Assembly: GCA_030532225.1 (NCBI GenBank)
Contig: JAUNLQ010000006.1
Location: 1-64,000, forward strand
Source: Bacillota bacterium
Lineage (GTDB): Bacteria > Bacillota > Clostridia > Tissierellales > Peptoniphilaceae
Length of the DNA: 64,000 nucleotides
Reading direction: 5' to 3'
Position numbers and translations under genes: made by a program. This document shows positions 44,518-52,544 of the stretch, in pieces; position 1 is the stretch's first letter; every line of letters begins with the position of its first letter. The notes beneath the pieces were generated by a model, which searched no databases, had not been told where the DNA came from, and saw only the letters and a list, made by a program, of their open reading frames with translations.

Positions 44518-46131
44518 TTATACTTGAAACTGTTTTGCTTCTTGTCTAAGTCTTTCAGCTTCTTCTTTAAGTCTTTTTTCTTCTGCTGCGTCAATTTCTG
44601 CCATATATTTTTTTCTTTCTTCTTCTTCCATGTCCATTAAGTGACAAGCCACAAAGTGTTCTGGTTGCCATTCTTGTAGTGGTGGTTCGAAGTTTTCACA
44701 TCTATCGAAGCAGTACTTACATCTAGTGTGGAACCTACATCCTGCAGGTGGGTTAACAGCAGATGGTACGTCTCCTTCTAGAATAGAAAGTGTTTGGTTA
44801 GAATCAACGTCTGTTCTAGGAATAGCATTTAGTAGGGCTCCAGTATAAGGGTGGAGTGGTTGGCCGAAAATCTTTTCAGTATCAGCAAGTTCTACAACAT
44901 TTCCTAGATACATAACTGCTATACGGTCTGAAATATATTTTACAACAGACAAGTCGTGAGTTATGAATAAATAAGTTAAGTTATTTTCAACTCTTAGATC
45001 TTGTAAAAGGTTAATAACCTGAGATTGGATAGATACGTCTAGGGCTGAAACTGACTCGTCACAAACTATAAACTTAGGTTGTAGGGCCAAGGCTCTAGCT
45101 ATACCAATTCTTTGTCTTTGTCCACCTGAGAATTGGTGAGGGTATCTATGAATAAAGTAGTCAGAAAGACCACATTGGTTCATAATCTTTTTAATATAAT
45201 CATCATAACCTTCAGAGTTGTGAGACTTAAACATATGGTGAGCCATTACTCCTTCACCAATAATATTACCTACAGTAAATTTAGTATCTAGTGATGAGTA
45301 AGGGTCTTGGAAGATAATTTGAAGGTCTTTTCTTAGCCTTCTCATTTCTCTTTCAGTTAAGTTTGATAAGTCTATACCGTTGTCTATTAGGGATTCTAAT
45401 CTTTCAAACTCTTCAGTTTTTTCAACTTCGTCTCTTAAGGCTGCAACTTTCTTGTTTTCTTCTTCTAGTTGTTTTTCGATTTCAAGAATAGACTTGGCAA
45501 GACCTTCTCTTTCGCTTTGAAGTTTATCTTTTTTCTTAGCATATTCAGAGTCATTGATTTTTAGATCAAGAATACTTGCTTTTTCAAGAGCATCTGCATA
45601 TTGCTTGTTTACAGAAAATTGTTGTTTTAATACTGAAGATACCTTGTTTAAGTCCTTGTGAAGAAGAAGTCCACCAGCATGTCTAACCATAGCCATGTAT
45701 TTGTTTTGGATATCTCTTCTCTTGTACATTAACTTGTCTTCGATTTCATATCTTTTGTCGTTATCTTCTTCTTTGTCCCTAGCTTCATATAGGCCTTCAA
45801 GTTCTTTTAAGGCTGCTTTATAGGCTGGATACAAAGTTGGGATTTTTTCAACCATTTTTCTAATATATTCTGGAGCAAAGTTTTCTACTGTGTTTCCATA
45901 ATATAAGGTTGTACCTTCAGTTTGGGAGTGAAGTTGTATAATGGTTCTTCCAAAAGTAGATTTACCAGATCCAGACTCACCTACTAGGCCTAAAGTTTCA
46001 CCTTCGTAAATATTTAAAGAAATATTTTCGTTAGCATGAACATATTGTTGTCTATCTGTAAACCATTTTTTCTTTATTGGGAAGTATTTTTTTAAGTTTT
46101 GAACCTTAAATAGTACTTTTTTATCTTCCAT
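44518..46131 (-). CDS. oppF: Oligopeptide ABC transporter ATPase OppF with a large coiled-coil-like insertion
   Basis: 537 aa; ordinary OppF is about 310-330. Walker A GESGSGKST (51-59), Q-loop IIFQDPYSSLD (272-282), ABC signature SGGQRQR (335-341), Walker B FIVCDESVSALD (354-365), switch His in ITHDLS (390-395), and the C-terminal oligopeptide domain (PPAGCRFHTRC). Between Walker A and the Q-loop are about 175 extra residues (about 80-255), mostly charged and predicted helical, with heptad-like runs (residues 195-245). The C-terminus ends in a charged helix (500-537). The insertion lies in the part of the ATPase near the helical domain. Pairs with OppD just upstream, overlapping by 11 bases. 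Confidence 0.93.
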   Translation of the reverse strand: MEDKKVLFKVQNLKKYFPIKKKWFTDRQQYVHANENISLNIYEGETLGLVGESGSGKSTFGRTIIQLHSQTEGTTLYYGNTVENFAPEYIRKMVEKIPTLYPAYKAALKELEGLYEARDKEEDNDKRYEIEDKLMYKRRDIQNKYMAMVRHAGGLLLHKDLNKVSSVLKQQFSVNKQYADALEKASILDLKINDSEYAKKKDKLQSEREGLAKSILEIEKQLEEENKKVAALRDEVEKTEEFERLESLIDNGIDLSNLTEREMRRLRKDLQIIFQDPYSSLDTKFTVGNIIGEGVMAHHMFKSHNSEGYDDYIKKIMNQCGLSDYFIHRYPHQFSGGQRQRIGIARALALQPKFIVCDESVSALDVSIQSQVINLLQDLRVENNLTYLFITHDLSVVKYISDRIAVMYLGNVVELADTEKIFGQPLHPYTGALLNAIPRTDVDSNQTLSILEGDVPSAVNPPAGCRFHTRCKYCFDRCENFEPPLQEWQPEHFVACHLMDMEEEERKKYMAEIDAAEEKRLKEEAERLRQEAKQFQV

Positions 46132-47119
46132 TAGATCTTACCCCCTTTTCTGGATAATGACATCTAATTTGTTGAACGTCAGAAACGTGGTGGATTTCTG
46201 GCATTTCATCTATACATTTTTGTGTTGCATAAGGACAACGTGCTGCAAACCTACATCCAGGTGGAATGTTTAGTGGATGAGGTACTGAGCCTGGAATAGT
46301 TTCCAATCTTTTGTCCTTGTCAGATGTTACAGAAGGAATCGATTTTAATAAACCTTCAGTATATGGGTGAGAGTACTTGGTTGTTCCTTCTTTAAAGATA
46401 TAAGATACAGGAGCAACTTCTACTACTTGGCCACAATACATAACTGCAACATCATCGGCCATTTGGTTAATAACACCTAAGTCGTGAGTAATGAACATAA
46501 TAGATGTTCCTAAGTCTCTCTTTAGGTCGTTCATTAATTTAAGAATTTGAGCTTGGATTGTAACGTCTAGGGCTGTTGTAGGCTCGTCAGCTATTAGTAG
46601 CTTTGGCTTACAAGCAAGGGCCATAGCAATCATTACCCTTTGGTTCATACCACCAGAAAGTTCAAAAGGATATTGCTTTATTACTACTTCTGGGTTAGGG
46701 ATTTTTACTAGCTCTAACATCTTTAACGATTCAGCTGTAGCTTGTTCTTTAGTCATTTCTTGGTGAAGCATAAAGGCTTCGTTAAGTTGTCTTTCTACAG
46801 TGAATACTGGATTTAGAGATGTCATTGGTTCTTGGAAAATCATAGAGATTTCATTACCTCTAATGTGTTCCATTTGTTTGTTATTCATATTTTCAATGTG
46901 TTCACCATCGAAAATTATTTCTCCTTCGTAGATCTTTTGATTTTTTTCAAAAAGTTTCAAAATTGACATTGCTGTCTGGCTCTTTCCAGATCCAGATTCG
47001 CCTACTACTCCAAGAGTTTTTCCCTTTTCGATTGATAGGTTAACACCATAAACAGCTTTAATTAAGCCTCTTTTAGTTTCAAAGTAAGTGTGTAAGTTAT
47101 TTATTTCTAATAGATTCAT
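46121..47119 (-). CDS. oppD: Oligopeptide ABC transporter ATPase OppD
   Basis: 332 aa, normal for the family and without the insertion seen in OppF. Walker A GESGSGKSQT, Q-loop MIFQEPMTSLNP, signature LSGGMNQR, Walker B LLIADEPTTALD, and C-terminal oligopeptide domain with the Cys cluster (PPGCRFAARCPYATQKC). Forms the cytoplasmic ATPase pair with OppF. Directly behind oppC. Confidence 0.96.
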   Translation of the reverse strand: MNLLEINNLHTYFETKRGLIKAVYGVNLSIEKGKTLGVVGESGSGKSQTAMSILKLFEKNQKIYEGEIIFDGEHIENMNNKQMEHIRGNEISMIFQEPMTSLNPVFTVERQLNEAFMLHQEMTKEQATAESLKMLELVKIPNPEVVIKQYPFELSGGMNQRVMIAMALACKPKLLIADEPTTALDVTIQAQILKLMNDLKRDLGTSIMFITHDLGVINQMADDVAVMYCGQVVEVAPVSYIFKEGTTKYSHPYTEGLLKSIPSVTSDKDKRLETIPGSVPHPLNIPPGCRFAARCPYATQKCIDEMPEIHHVSDVQQIRCHYPEKGVRSNGR

Positions 47120-47125
47120 TTCACT

Positions 47126-48955
47126 CTACCTCTCTTGTGCCTTTGGATCAAGGGCATCTCTCATAGCATCACCGATTAGGTTAACAGTTAATGCTGTTAA
47201 GAATACCATTGTACCTGGGAAAATCCATCTCCACCAGTATTGTTCAAGAACTTCAACTTTTTGGGCAGCATTTAAAATATTACCCCAAGATGGGAATGGC
47301 TCTTGTACACCAAATCCTAGGAAGGATAAAGCTGATTCTGTTAGTAGACCACCAGCATAACCAATAGTTGCTCTAACTATGATTATGGAAATAATGTTTG
47401 GAAGCATGTGTGAGAACATGATCTTTCCTTCTTTAAGACCTAAGGCCTTAGCAGCTGTAATATAGTCTTTTTCTCTAACAGAAAGGATTTCTCCTCTTAC
47501 TAGAATTGCAATACCAGGCCAGTTTAGGAAACCTAGAATAACCATGATCATTGCAAGTCTTTGGTTTTGAGTTACGTCAACAGGTAGTAAGGCAGATAGG
47601 GTAATGATCATTGGATAGAATGGGAAGGCTGATACAATTTCAGAGAATCTGATTAGTACGTTGTCAACCCAACCACCATAGAATCCAGCTACAATACCTA
47701 CGATTACCCCGATAACAACTTGTATAACTACTGATACAAGGGCTATGATTAGGGTTAATTTACCACCATGGATTGTTCTAGTGAACATATCTCTACCTTG
47801 GTCGTCAGAACCAATAAAGAAGCCATCAAGTCCCCAAGAATCATAAGCATGACCCTCATCTTTTATAGCATAGTTATTGAAATAACCTGAATAAATGTCA
47901 ATATAACCTGATCCTGTTGGATGAACTATAGCATCGTAGTTGTTATTTCCCCAAGAATATACATAGCCTTCATCTGTAAGGGCATTAATGTGTTCTTTTG
48001 CAGAAGAAATTTTTACTACTGTGCCTTGCATTTCTGGAACATCAAAGGCACCATCTGCTCTGTTACCCCAAGCATAAGTTTGGCCTTCTGAGTCTACTGC
48101 AAAGCCTGCATATCTCATTCTACCCATGGCTACAACAGTTTTGTCTCCTTCAAGGCCAAGCTCTTCTGGCATAGAAGTAGAAAGCTCAGTTCCCTTTTGG
48201 CCAATAACTGCCAATTTACCATCTTTTGTAAGAATTAATATGTTTGTTGATCCAGTAGCAAAATCTACTACATTTTGGTCATATTTTGAAGGAATTCTAT
48301 CAAGACCACTAGGAAGAGTTGAGCCCCAAGCTCTAATTGTACCCTCATCAGTTAAGATAACTGAGTACATATCACTTCCACCTAGTCTTTGTAGACCTTC
48401 TTCAGCAATTAATTTTTCAAGGTTTTGAGGAAGTTCAGCTTGTTTAAAGTTGTTTTGTCCCCAACCAATAACCTTATTGTCATTTGTTGCAACAAGGATG
48501 TGCTTGTCACCTGCAGCTGCAAGTTTAATGTTGCCTTGGTTGTCTTTTACTTCTTGTGGCATTGGAACCTTGAAAGCTGGTTCATGGCCCCAAACATAAA
48601 CTTTGCCTGCTTCAGAAAGACCTACTGAGAAAGTAGTTCCAACTGAAATATCTTTTATTCCTTCACTAGTTAATTCTCCAGGTATAGACATATAACCAGA
48701 TCCTGGAGATACGTTTTTCATAATACCTTGAGTATAGTAAGGGTCATATTCTAAAAATCTTGAGCCAACAAATACTATTAATACGATTAACAAAAATCCT
48801 ACTAAACCTGTTACGCCCAACTTGTTGGACATAAAGTTTCTAAAGGCCATCTTACTTGGAGATGTTACAGCCTCTTCTTGTAAAGCTTTGTTTACAGGTT
48901 GGCCATCAATATTTACTTGTTCATTTTTTATATCTTTTTTGTTTTCTTTAGACAT
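47126..48955 (-). CDS. oppC: Oligopeptide ABC transporter permease OppC with an inserted RCC1-like beta-propeller
   Basis: 609 aa; ordinary OppC is about 300-330. N-terminal cytoplasmic tail, first helix (about 46-66), then an insertion (about 83-372) with at least six RCC1-type repeats recognised by the blade-ending motif: VYVWG (119), VIGWG (162), IRAWG (207), LAVIG (248), TYAWG (293), VYSWG (332), about 40-45 residues apart, each preceded by a Gly-Asp-Gly-type turn. The permease core then resumes at GSDDQGRDMFTRTIHGG, with the coupling loop AAKALGLKEGKIMFSHMLPN (500-519). The insertion lies in the extracytoplasmic loop between helices 1 and 2, next to where OppA docks. The reading frame is continuous. 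Confidence 0.93.
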   Translation of the reverse strand: MSKENKKDIKNEQVNIDGQPVNKALQEEAVTSPSKMAFRNFMSNKLGVTGLVGFLLIVLIVFVGSRFLEYDPYYTQGIMKNVSPGSGYMSIPGELTSEGIKDISVGTTFSVGLSEAGKVYVWGHEPAFKVPMPQEVKDNQGNIKLAAAGDKHILVATNDNKVIGWGQNNFKQAELPQNLEKLIAEEGLQRLGGSDMYSVILTDEGTIRAWGSTLPSGLDRIPSKYDQNVVDFATGSTNILILTKDGKLAVIGQKGTELSTSMPEELGLEGDKTVVAMGRMRYAGFAVDSEGQTYAWGNRADGAFDVPEMQGTVVKISSAKEHINALTDEGYVYSWGNNNYDAIVHPTGSGYIDIYSGYFNNYAIKDEGHAYDSWGLDGFFIGSDDQGRDMFTRTIHGGKLTLIIALVSVVIQVVIGVIVGIVAGFYGGWVDNVLIRFSEIVSAFPFYPMIITLSALLPVDVTQNQRLAMIMVILGFLNWPGIAILVRGEILSVREKDYITAAKALGLKEGKIMFSHMLPNIISIIIVRATIGYAGGLLTESALSFLGFGVQEPFPSWGNILNAAQKVEVLEQYWWRWIFPGTMVFLTALTVNLIGDAMRDALDPKAQER

Positions 48956-48968
48956 GTAAATATACCTC

Positions 48969-49925
48969 CTATTCTAGACGAACTCTAGGGTCAGCAAGTG
49001 AGTAGCCAATATCCATTAGTAAGTTTCCTAAAACGTTTAATATAGCATATAACATATTCAAGGCCATAATTACGTTATAGTCTTGAGAAATTATAGACTC
49101 TATAAAATATTTACCTATACCTTGATAAGCAAAAAGAGTTTCAGTTACAGCAGCACCTGAGAACATACCAACTATGTTCCATGCTACTACAGTTACTACT
49201 GGTATAAGAGCGTTTCTAAAAGCATGAGAATAAATAACTTTTGTTTCATTTAATCCCTTGGCTCTAGCTGTCCTAACATAGTCTTGACTTAAGGCGTCAA
49301 TCATAGAGTTTCTTACATATCTTGATGTTGTTGCCAGTGATCCTATAAGTAAAGTTATACTTGGAAGGATTAAGTGTCTAATCCATGTACCGATATCATT
49401 ATTAACTGGCATGTTTCCTGGAGGAAGCCATCCTAAATTAAGGGCAAAAATAAATATTAAAAGCATCCCTGAGAAGAAGGTAGGCAATGATATACCTGCA
49501 AGTGAAAACACTTGCCAGAATTTATCATAAAAGCTTCCCTGTCTTACTGCAGATTTTATACCTACTATTATAGATAAGACCAATGAAATTATTGTAATAC
49601 CAATGTTTAAAATAAAGGTATTTCTAAGTGGTGTTCCTAAAACATCTTTTACAGGCCTTTGATATTTTGTGGACTCACCTAATTCACCTTGTGAAATTCT
49701 ACCTACCCATCCAATATATCTTTCAGGTAGGCTACCATCTAAGTTATATCTAGCTTCAAGGACAGCCCTTAACTCTGCTCTTTGAGTTTCTGATGTAATG
49801 TTGTTTGGCATCAAAAGGTCAACAGGGTTACCAGGCATGGCCTCATTGAAGGCAAATAAAACCATAGATATAACTATAAGAACTGGTATTAAATGTAATA
49901 ATCTTTTTATTATATATCTAAGCAT
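48969..49925 (-). CDS. oppB: Oligopeptide ABC transporter permease OppB
   Basis: 318 aa, six transmembrane helices, ordinary in size. Starts MLRYIIKRLLHLIPVLIVIS as OppB does; the coupling-helix motif is RTARAKGLNETKVIYSHAFR (in parts RTARAKGLNE, HAFRNALIPV). Forms the membrane channel with OppC. It follows oppA after a 195-nt gap holding a large hairpin, so its expression may differ from that of oppA. Confidence 0.95.
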   Translation of the reverse strand: MLRYIIKRLLHLIPVLIVISMVLFAFNEAMPGNPVDLLMPNNITSETQRAELRAVLEARYNLDGSLPERYIGWVGRISQGELGESTKYQRPVKDVLGTPLRNTFILNIGITIISLVLSIIVGIKSAVRQGSFYDKFWQVFSLAGISLPTFFSGMLLIFIFALNLGWLPPGNMPVNNDIGTWIRHLILPSITLLIGSLATTSRYVRNSMIDALSQDYVRTARAKGLNETKVIYSHAFRNALIPVVTVVAWNIVGMFSGAAVTETLFAYQGIGKYFIESIISQDYNVIMALNMLYAILNVLGNLLMDIGYSLADPRVRLE

Positions 49926-50033
49926 TTTTTTATATATCCTAAGACTTACATCTTAACGATATTACTCCTTTCCAAATTATTCTTGGAATTTATTTACTTA
50001 TTCAAAGAAAGAGAGAGAGGTTGTTAGAAGGCC

Positions 50034-50061
50034 AAAGTAAGTTAGAGACCTAACTTACTTT
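50034..50061 (-). promoter_or_regulatory. Large hairpin between oppA and oppB
   Basis: Perfect 12-bp stem AAAGTAAGTTAG / CTAACTTACTTT with a 4-nt loop. Flanking purine-rich and pyrimidine-rich tracts (GAGGGAGAGA and CCTCTCTCTC) can extend pairing in part. No U-run follows, so it is more likely an mRNA-stabilising or processing structure than a terminator, keeping oppA message in excess of oppBCDF. Confidence 0.6.
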
Positions 50062-50120
50062 GACTTTTCTACGTCTCTCCCTCTATAGTTTTTCTTTAAA
50101 TTTCAATAAATATCTTGTTA

Positions 50121-52382
50121 TTAGTTAGCAAGTTCCATTTGAGTTATAATGTTAGCCCAATCCCACATTGGAGTTGTATTAACGTTTTTAACTCTGTTTG
50201 TATAAATGTCGTAGTATTCGTTAGCATAAAGTGGTAGGTTTGGTAGGTTTTCGTTGAACCATAGGTTGAACTTTAACCATCCGTCTAACCAAGCTTCAGT
50301 ATCGTCACCACTTACATATCTTGCATCTTCAAGTATTTTATCTAATTCTGGATCATTTACACGGTTCATGTTATCACCAACATCGATTTGAGATGAGTGG
50401 TAAGAATAGAAGTTATCGTGTGGTGAACCAAAACCTGTTCCCATGTTGAATACTGTAGGAGCAGTTGGGTCAGAATGATCTGGATAATAATAGTGGTTTA
50501 GAAGTGTTGCAAAGTCAACTGGCTTGAAGATATATTGCATACCAACTCTCTTAGTGTTATCTGGTAATTGAGCTGCAATAACTTCTCCAACTTCTTTAGA
50601 GCCTGATTCGTGAACAACTAATAGTTTGTTTCCGTTTTCATCATGTCTCCAATAATCAAAGTTGTCTTTGTCTGCATTGTACATTTCTTCTGCCTTAGCT
50701 GGATCCCAAGGAGTAGTTCCGTCAGCTTCATATAAATATGGAGTTGTGTCTAGGGCTTCATTTGCTAAGTCTGTGTTTAAAGTATAGTTAAGTGCTGCTT
50801 CTTCAAATTCGTCACCTTTTTCTAGGTATTCAAATTCGTTAATACCGAAAGCACCGTTAATAACTTTACCATAACCACCAGCTATAGTTTGAACGAATTC
50901 GTTTCTATCTAGTGAGTAAGCAATAGCTTGTCTTACACCCTTATATTGAGTTGCGTTCATGTCGTTGATTATGTTTAATAGACCGTAACCATTTCTTGGG
51001 TAAGAAGTTGTTGAAACTTTGTCAGATGCTGCTAAAGCTTTGTCTATCTTAGATCCTTCAATAACACCTTGTGCAAAGTCAACTGTTCCAGCTATTGTTA
51101 AGTCAACGTCTAAGCTTGTGTTAACAGTTTGGATAATAACATTCTTAATAGTAGGTTTTCTACCGTCTTTGTCACCAACGAATTTGTCGTTGATTGTGAA
51201 CTTAGCCATGTTGTTTCCAAATGATACAAAGTTGTAAGGTCCACAAGTTACGTCTGGAGCAAATCTATAGCTATAAGCTACGTCGTTTGCAGATGCAGTT
51301 AGTAACATTTCAAGTGGTTCAAGTTCTTTTGAGCCATCTTCGTAACCAGCTAATACAGCTTTAGCGTCTTCTACATCTTTGTAAAGTTCTAACATATAAG
51401 CATAGTCTGGATCTGTGTTTTCATCAGCTATAGCTGCTTCATAATCAGCTAATAAAGCTTCATAGTTAGCAATGTTGTCTTTATTGAATTGTTCATAAGA
51501 TTCATCTTCTGTATAAGAAGCTAATTCATCATCATATACTTTTTGAAGGTCATCAATCTTGTATTGTTGAGCCTTAAGTAAAGCAGCCTTATCTTCTTCA
51601 CTTACTTCGTAGCCTTCTTTTACTACTAATTCATTTCCAACTATGTCTAAGTTTGGAGCATATCTATGAATTGGAGTAGGTCCTGAAGATACATATGATA
51701 ATTCGAAGAAATATGGAAGTTTTTCAGCTTTTACAGTTATAGAGAAAGTGTTGTCATCAATTAGGTTAACACCTTCAAAAACTCTTGTTTCTCCACTATG
51801 GAATTCGTCAAATCCAACAACATAATCGCTACCAGCACTGTTGTTAGCACCTGTTAACATCCATTCAGGAGTTGCAGCAAAGAACCATCCAAATACATAA
51901 TCTTTAGCAGTAATTGGAGTTCCGTCGTTCCATACTAAACCGTCTTTAATTGTAGTTGTGAAAGTTTTTGAACCATCTGCATTTTCAACTGTTTCAATCT
52001 CTCCATCAACAACTGTTGGGTTGATTACCCATTCGCCGGCGTCATCAGAGAAGATAGTTGCATAACCAAGGTCATAGCCATAGTTACCAATGATTTTCTT
52101 TCCCCATACGTCGTATGTTGAGTTACCGAATCCATTAATGTAAGATCCGTTAAGTTCTGGAGCAGATACAACAAGAGTATCAGCGTCAGCAAATTTTTCT
52201 ACAGATTCAACGCTCTCATCATCAGCTGGAGCTGCTGGTTCTGTAGGAGTTTCTGTGGTTTCTTTACCAGTTTCAGTTGGAGTTTCTGGTTCAGTTGGAG
52301 TTTTTTCTCCGCCACATGCTACTAAGATACCTGTTGTTAGTAGCACTAATGCTAGCAATAATGCGATGCGTTTTTTATTCAT
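50121..52382 (-). CDS. oppA: Oligopeptide-binding lipoprotein OppA with a helical insertion
   Basis: Extracytoplasmic solute-binding protein (SBP family 5) of 753 aa, longer than the usual 530-600. Signal peptide with lipobox VAC (Cys23), then a Thr/Glu/Pro-rich linker (25-60). Family landmarks: KDGLVWNDGTPITAKDYVFG (147-166) and the later ANEALDTTPYLYEADGTTPWDP region. An extra segment (about 260-355), rich in Asp, Glu, Tyr and Ala with KAQQYKIDDLQKVYDDELA and IANYEALLADYEAAIA, is probably a long helical hairpin. First gene of the operon, AGGAGG before the ATG. Pairs with the equally unusual OppC and OppF. Confidence 0.93.
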   Translation of the reverse strand: MNKKRIALLLALVLLTTGILVACGGEKTPTEPETPTETGKETTETPTEPAAPADDESVESVEKFADADTLVVSAPELNGSYINGFGNSTYDVWGKKIIGNYGYDLGYATIFSDDAGEWVINPTVVDGEIETVENADGSKTFTTTIKDGLVWNDGTPITAKDYVFGWFFAATPEWMLTGANNSAGSDYVVGFDEFHSGETRVFEGVNLIDDNTFSITVKAEKLPYFFELSYVSSGPTPIHRYAPNLDIVGNELVVKEGYEVSEEDKAALLKAQQYKIDDLQKVYDDELASYTEDESYEQFNKDNIANYEALLADYEAAIADENTDPDYAYMLELYKDVEDAKAVLAGYEDGSKELEPLEMLLTASANDVAYSYRFAPDVTCGPYNFVSFGNNMAKFTINDKFVGDKDGRKPTIKNVIIQTVNTSLDVDLTIAGTVDFAQGVIEGSKIDKALAASDKVSTTSYPRNGYGLLNIINDMNATQYKGVRQAIAYSLDRNEFVQTIAGGYGKVINGAFGINEFEYLEKGDEFEEAALNYTLNTDLANEALDTTPYLYEADGTTPWDPAKAEEMYNADKDNFDYWRHDENGNKLLVVHESGSKEVGEVIAAQLPDNTKRVGMQYIFKPVDFATLLNHYYYPDHSDPTAPTVFNMGTGFGSPHDNFYSYHSSQIDVGDNMNRVNDPELDKILEDARYVSGDDTEAWLDGWLKFNLWFNENLPNLPLYANEYYDIYTNRVKNVNTTPMWDWANIITQMELAN

Positions 52383-52400
52383 TATTTTTCCTCCTATCCT

Positions 52401-52456
52401 TTAAAACACCAAAAGTGTTTTAAAACTTAATTAATTGCATCTGCTAATATTGTAAA
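52401..52456 (-). promoter_or_regulatory. Candidate promoter and leader hairpin of oppA
   Basis: Minus strand: -35 TTTACA (52451-52456), 17-nt spacer, weak -10 TAATTA (52428-52433). Downstream, between the promoter and the ribosome-binding site, is an inverted repeat TTAAAACAC / GTGTTTTAA (52401-52423), a possible mRNA-stabilising hairpin or operator. Confidence 0.4.
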
Positions 52457-52480
52457 CGTTTTTTAGCAAAAAATCCATAG

Positions 52481-52502
52481 CAAAAAGCAAATATCTTGCT
52501 TT
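52481..52502 (-). terminator. Probable terminator of proS
   Basis: Minus-strand stem AAGCAA / TTGCTT (6 bp, A-flanked) followed by TTTTTG. Short and AT-rich but correctly placed behind the proS stop at 52545. Confidence 0.6.
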
Positions 52503-52544
52503 TTTTTAGTCTTTTTATATAGATTTGCCTTGCTTTCGGCTATT

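Noticed and set aside
47126..48955. OppC and a separate RCC1 gene joined by a frameshift or assembly error
   Set aside because: The frame is continuous, the propeller lies inside the permease between helix 1 and the core, and both sides are in the same frame without any start site at the junction.
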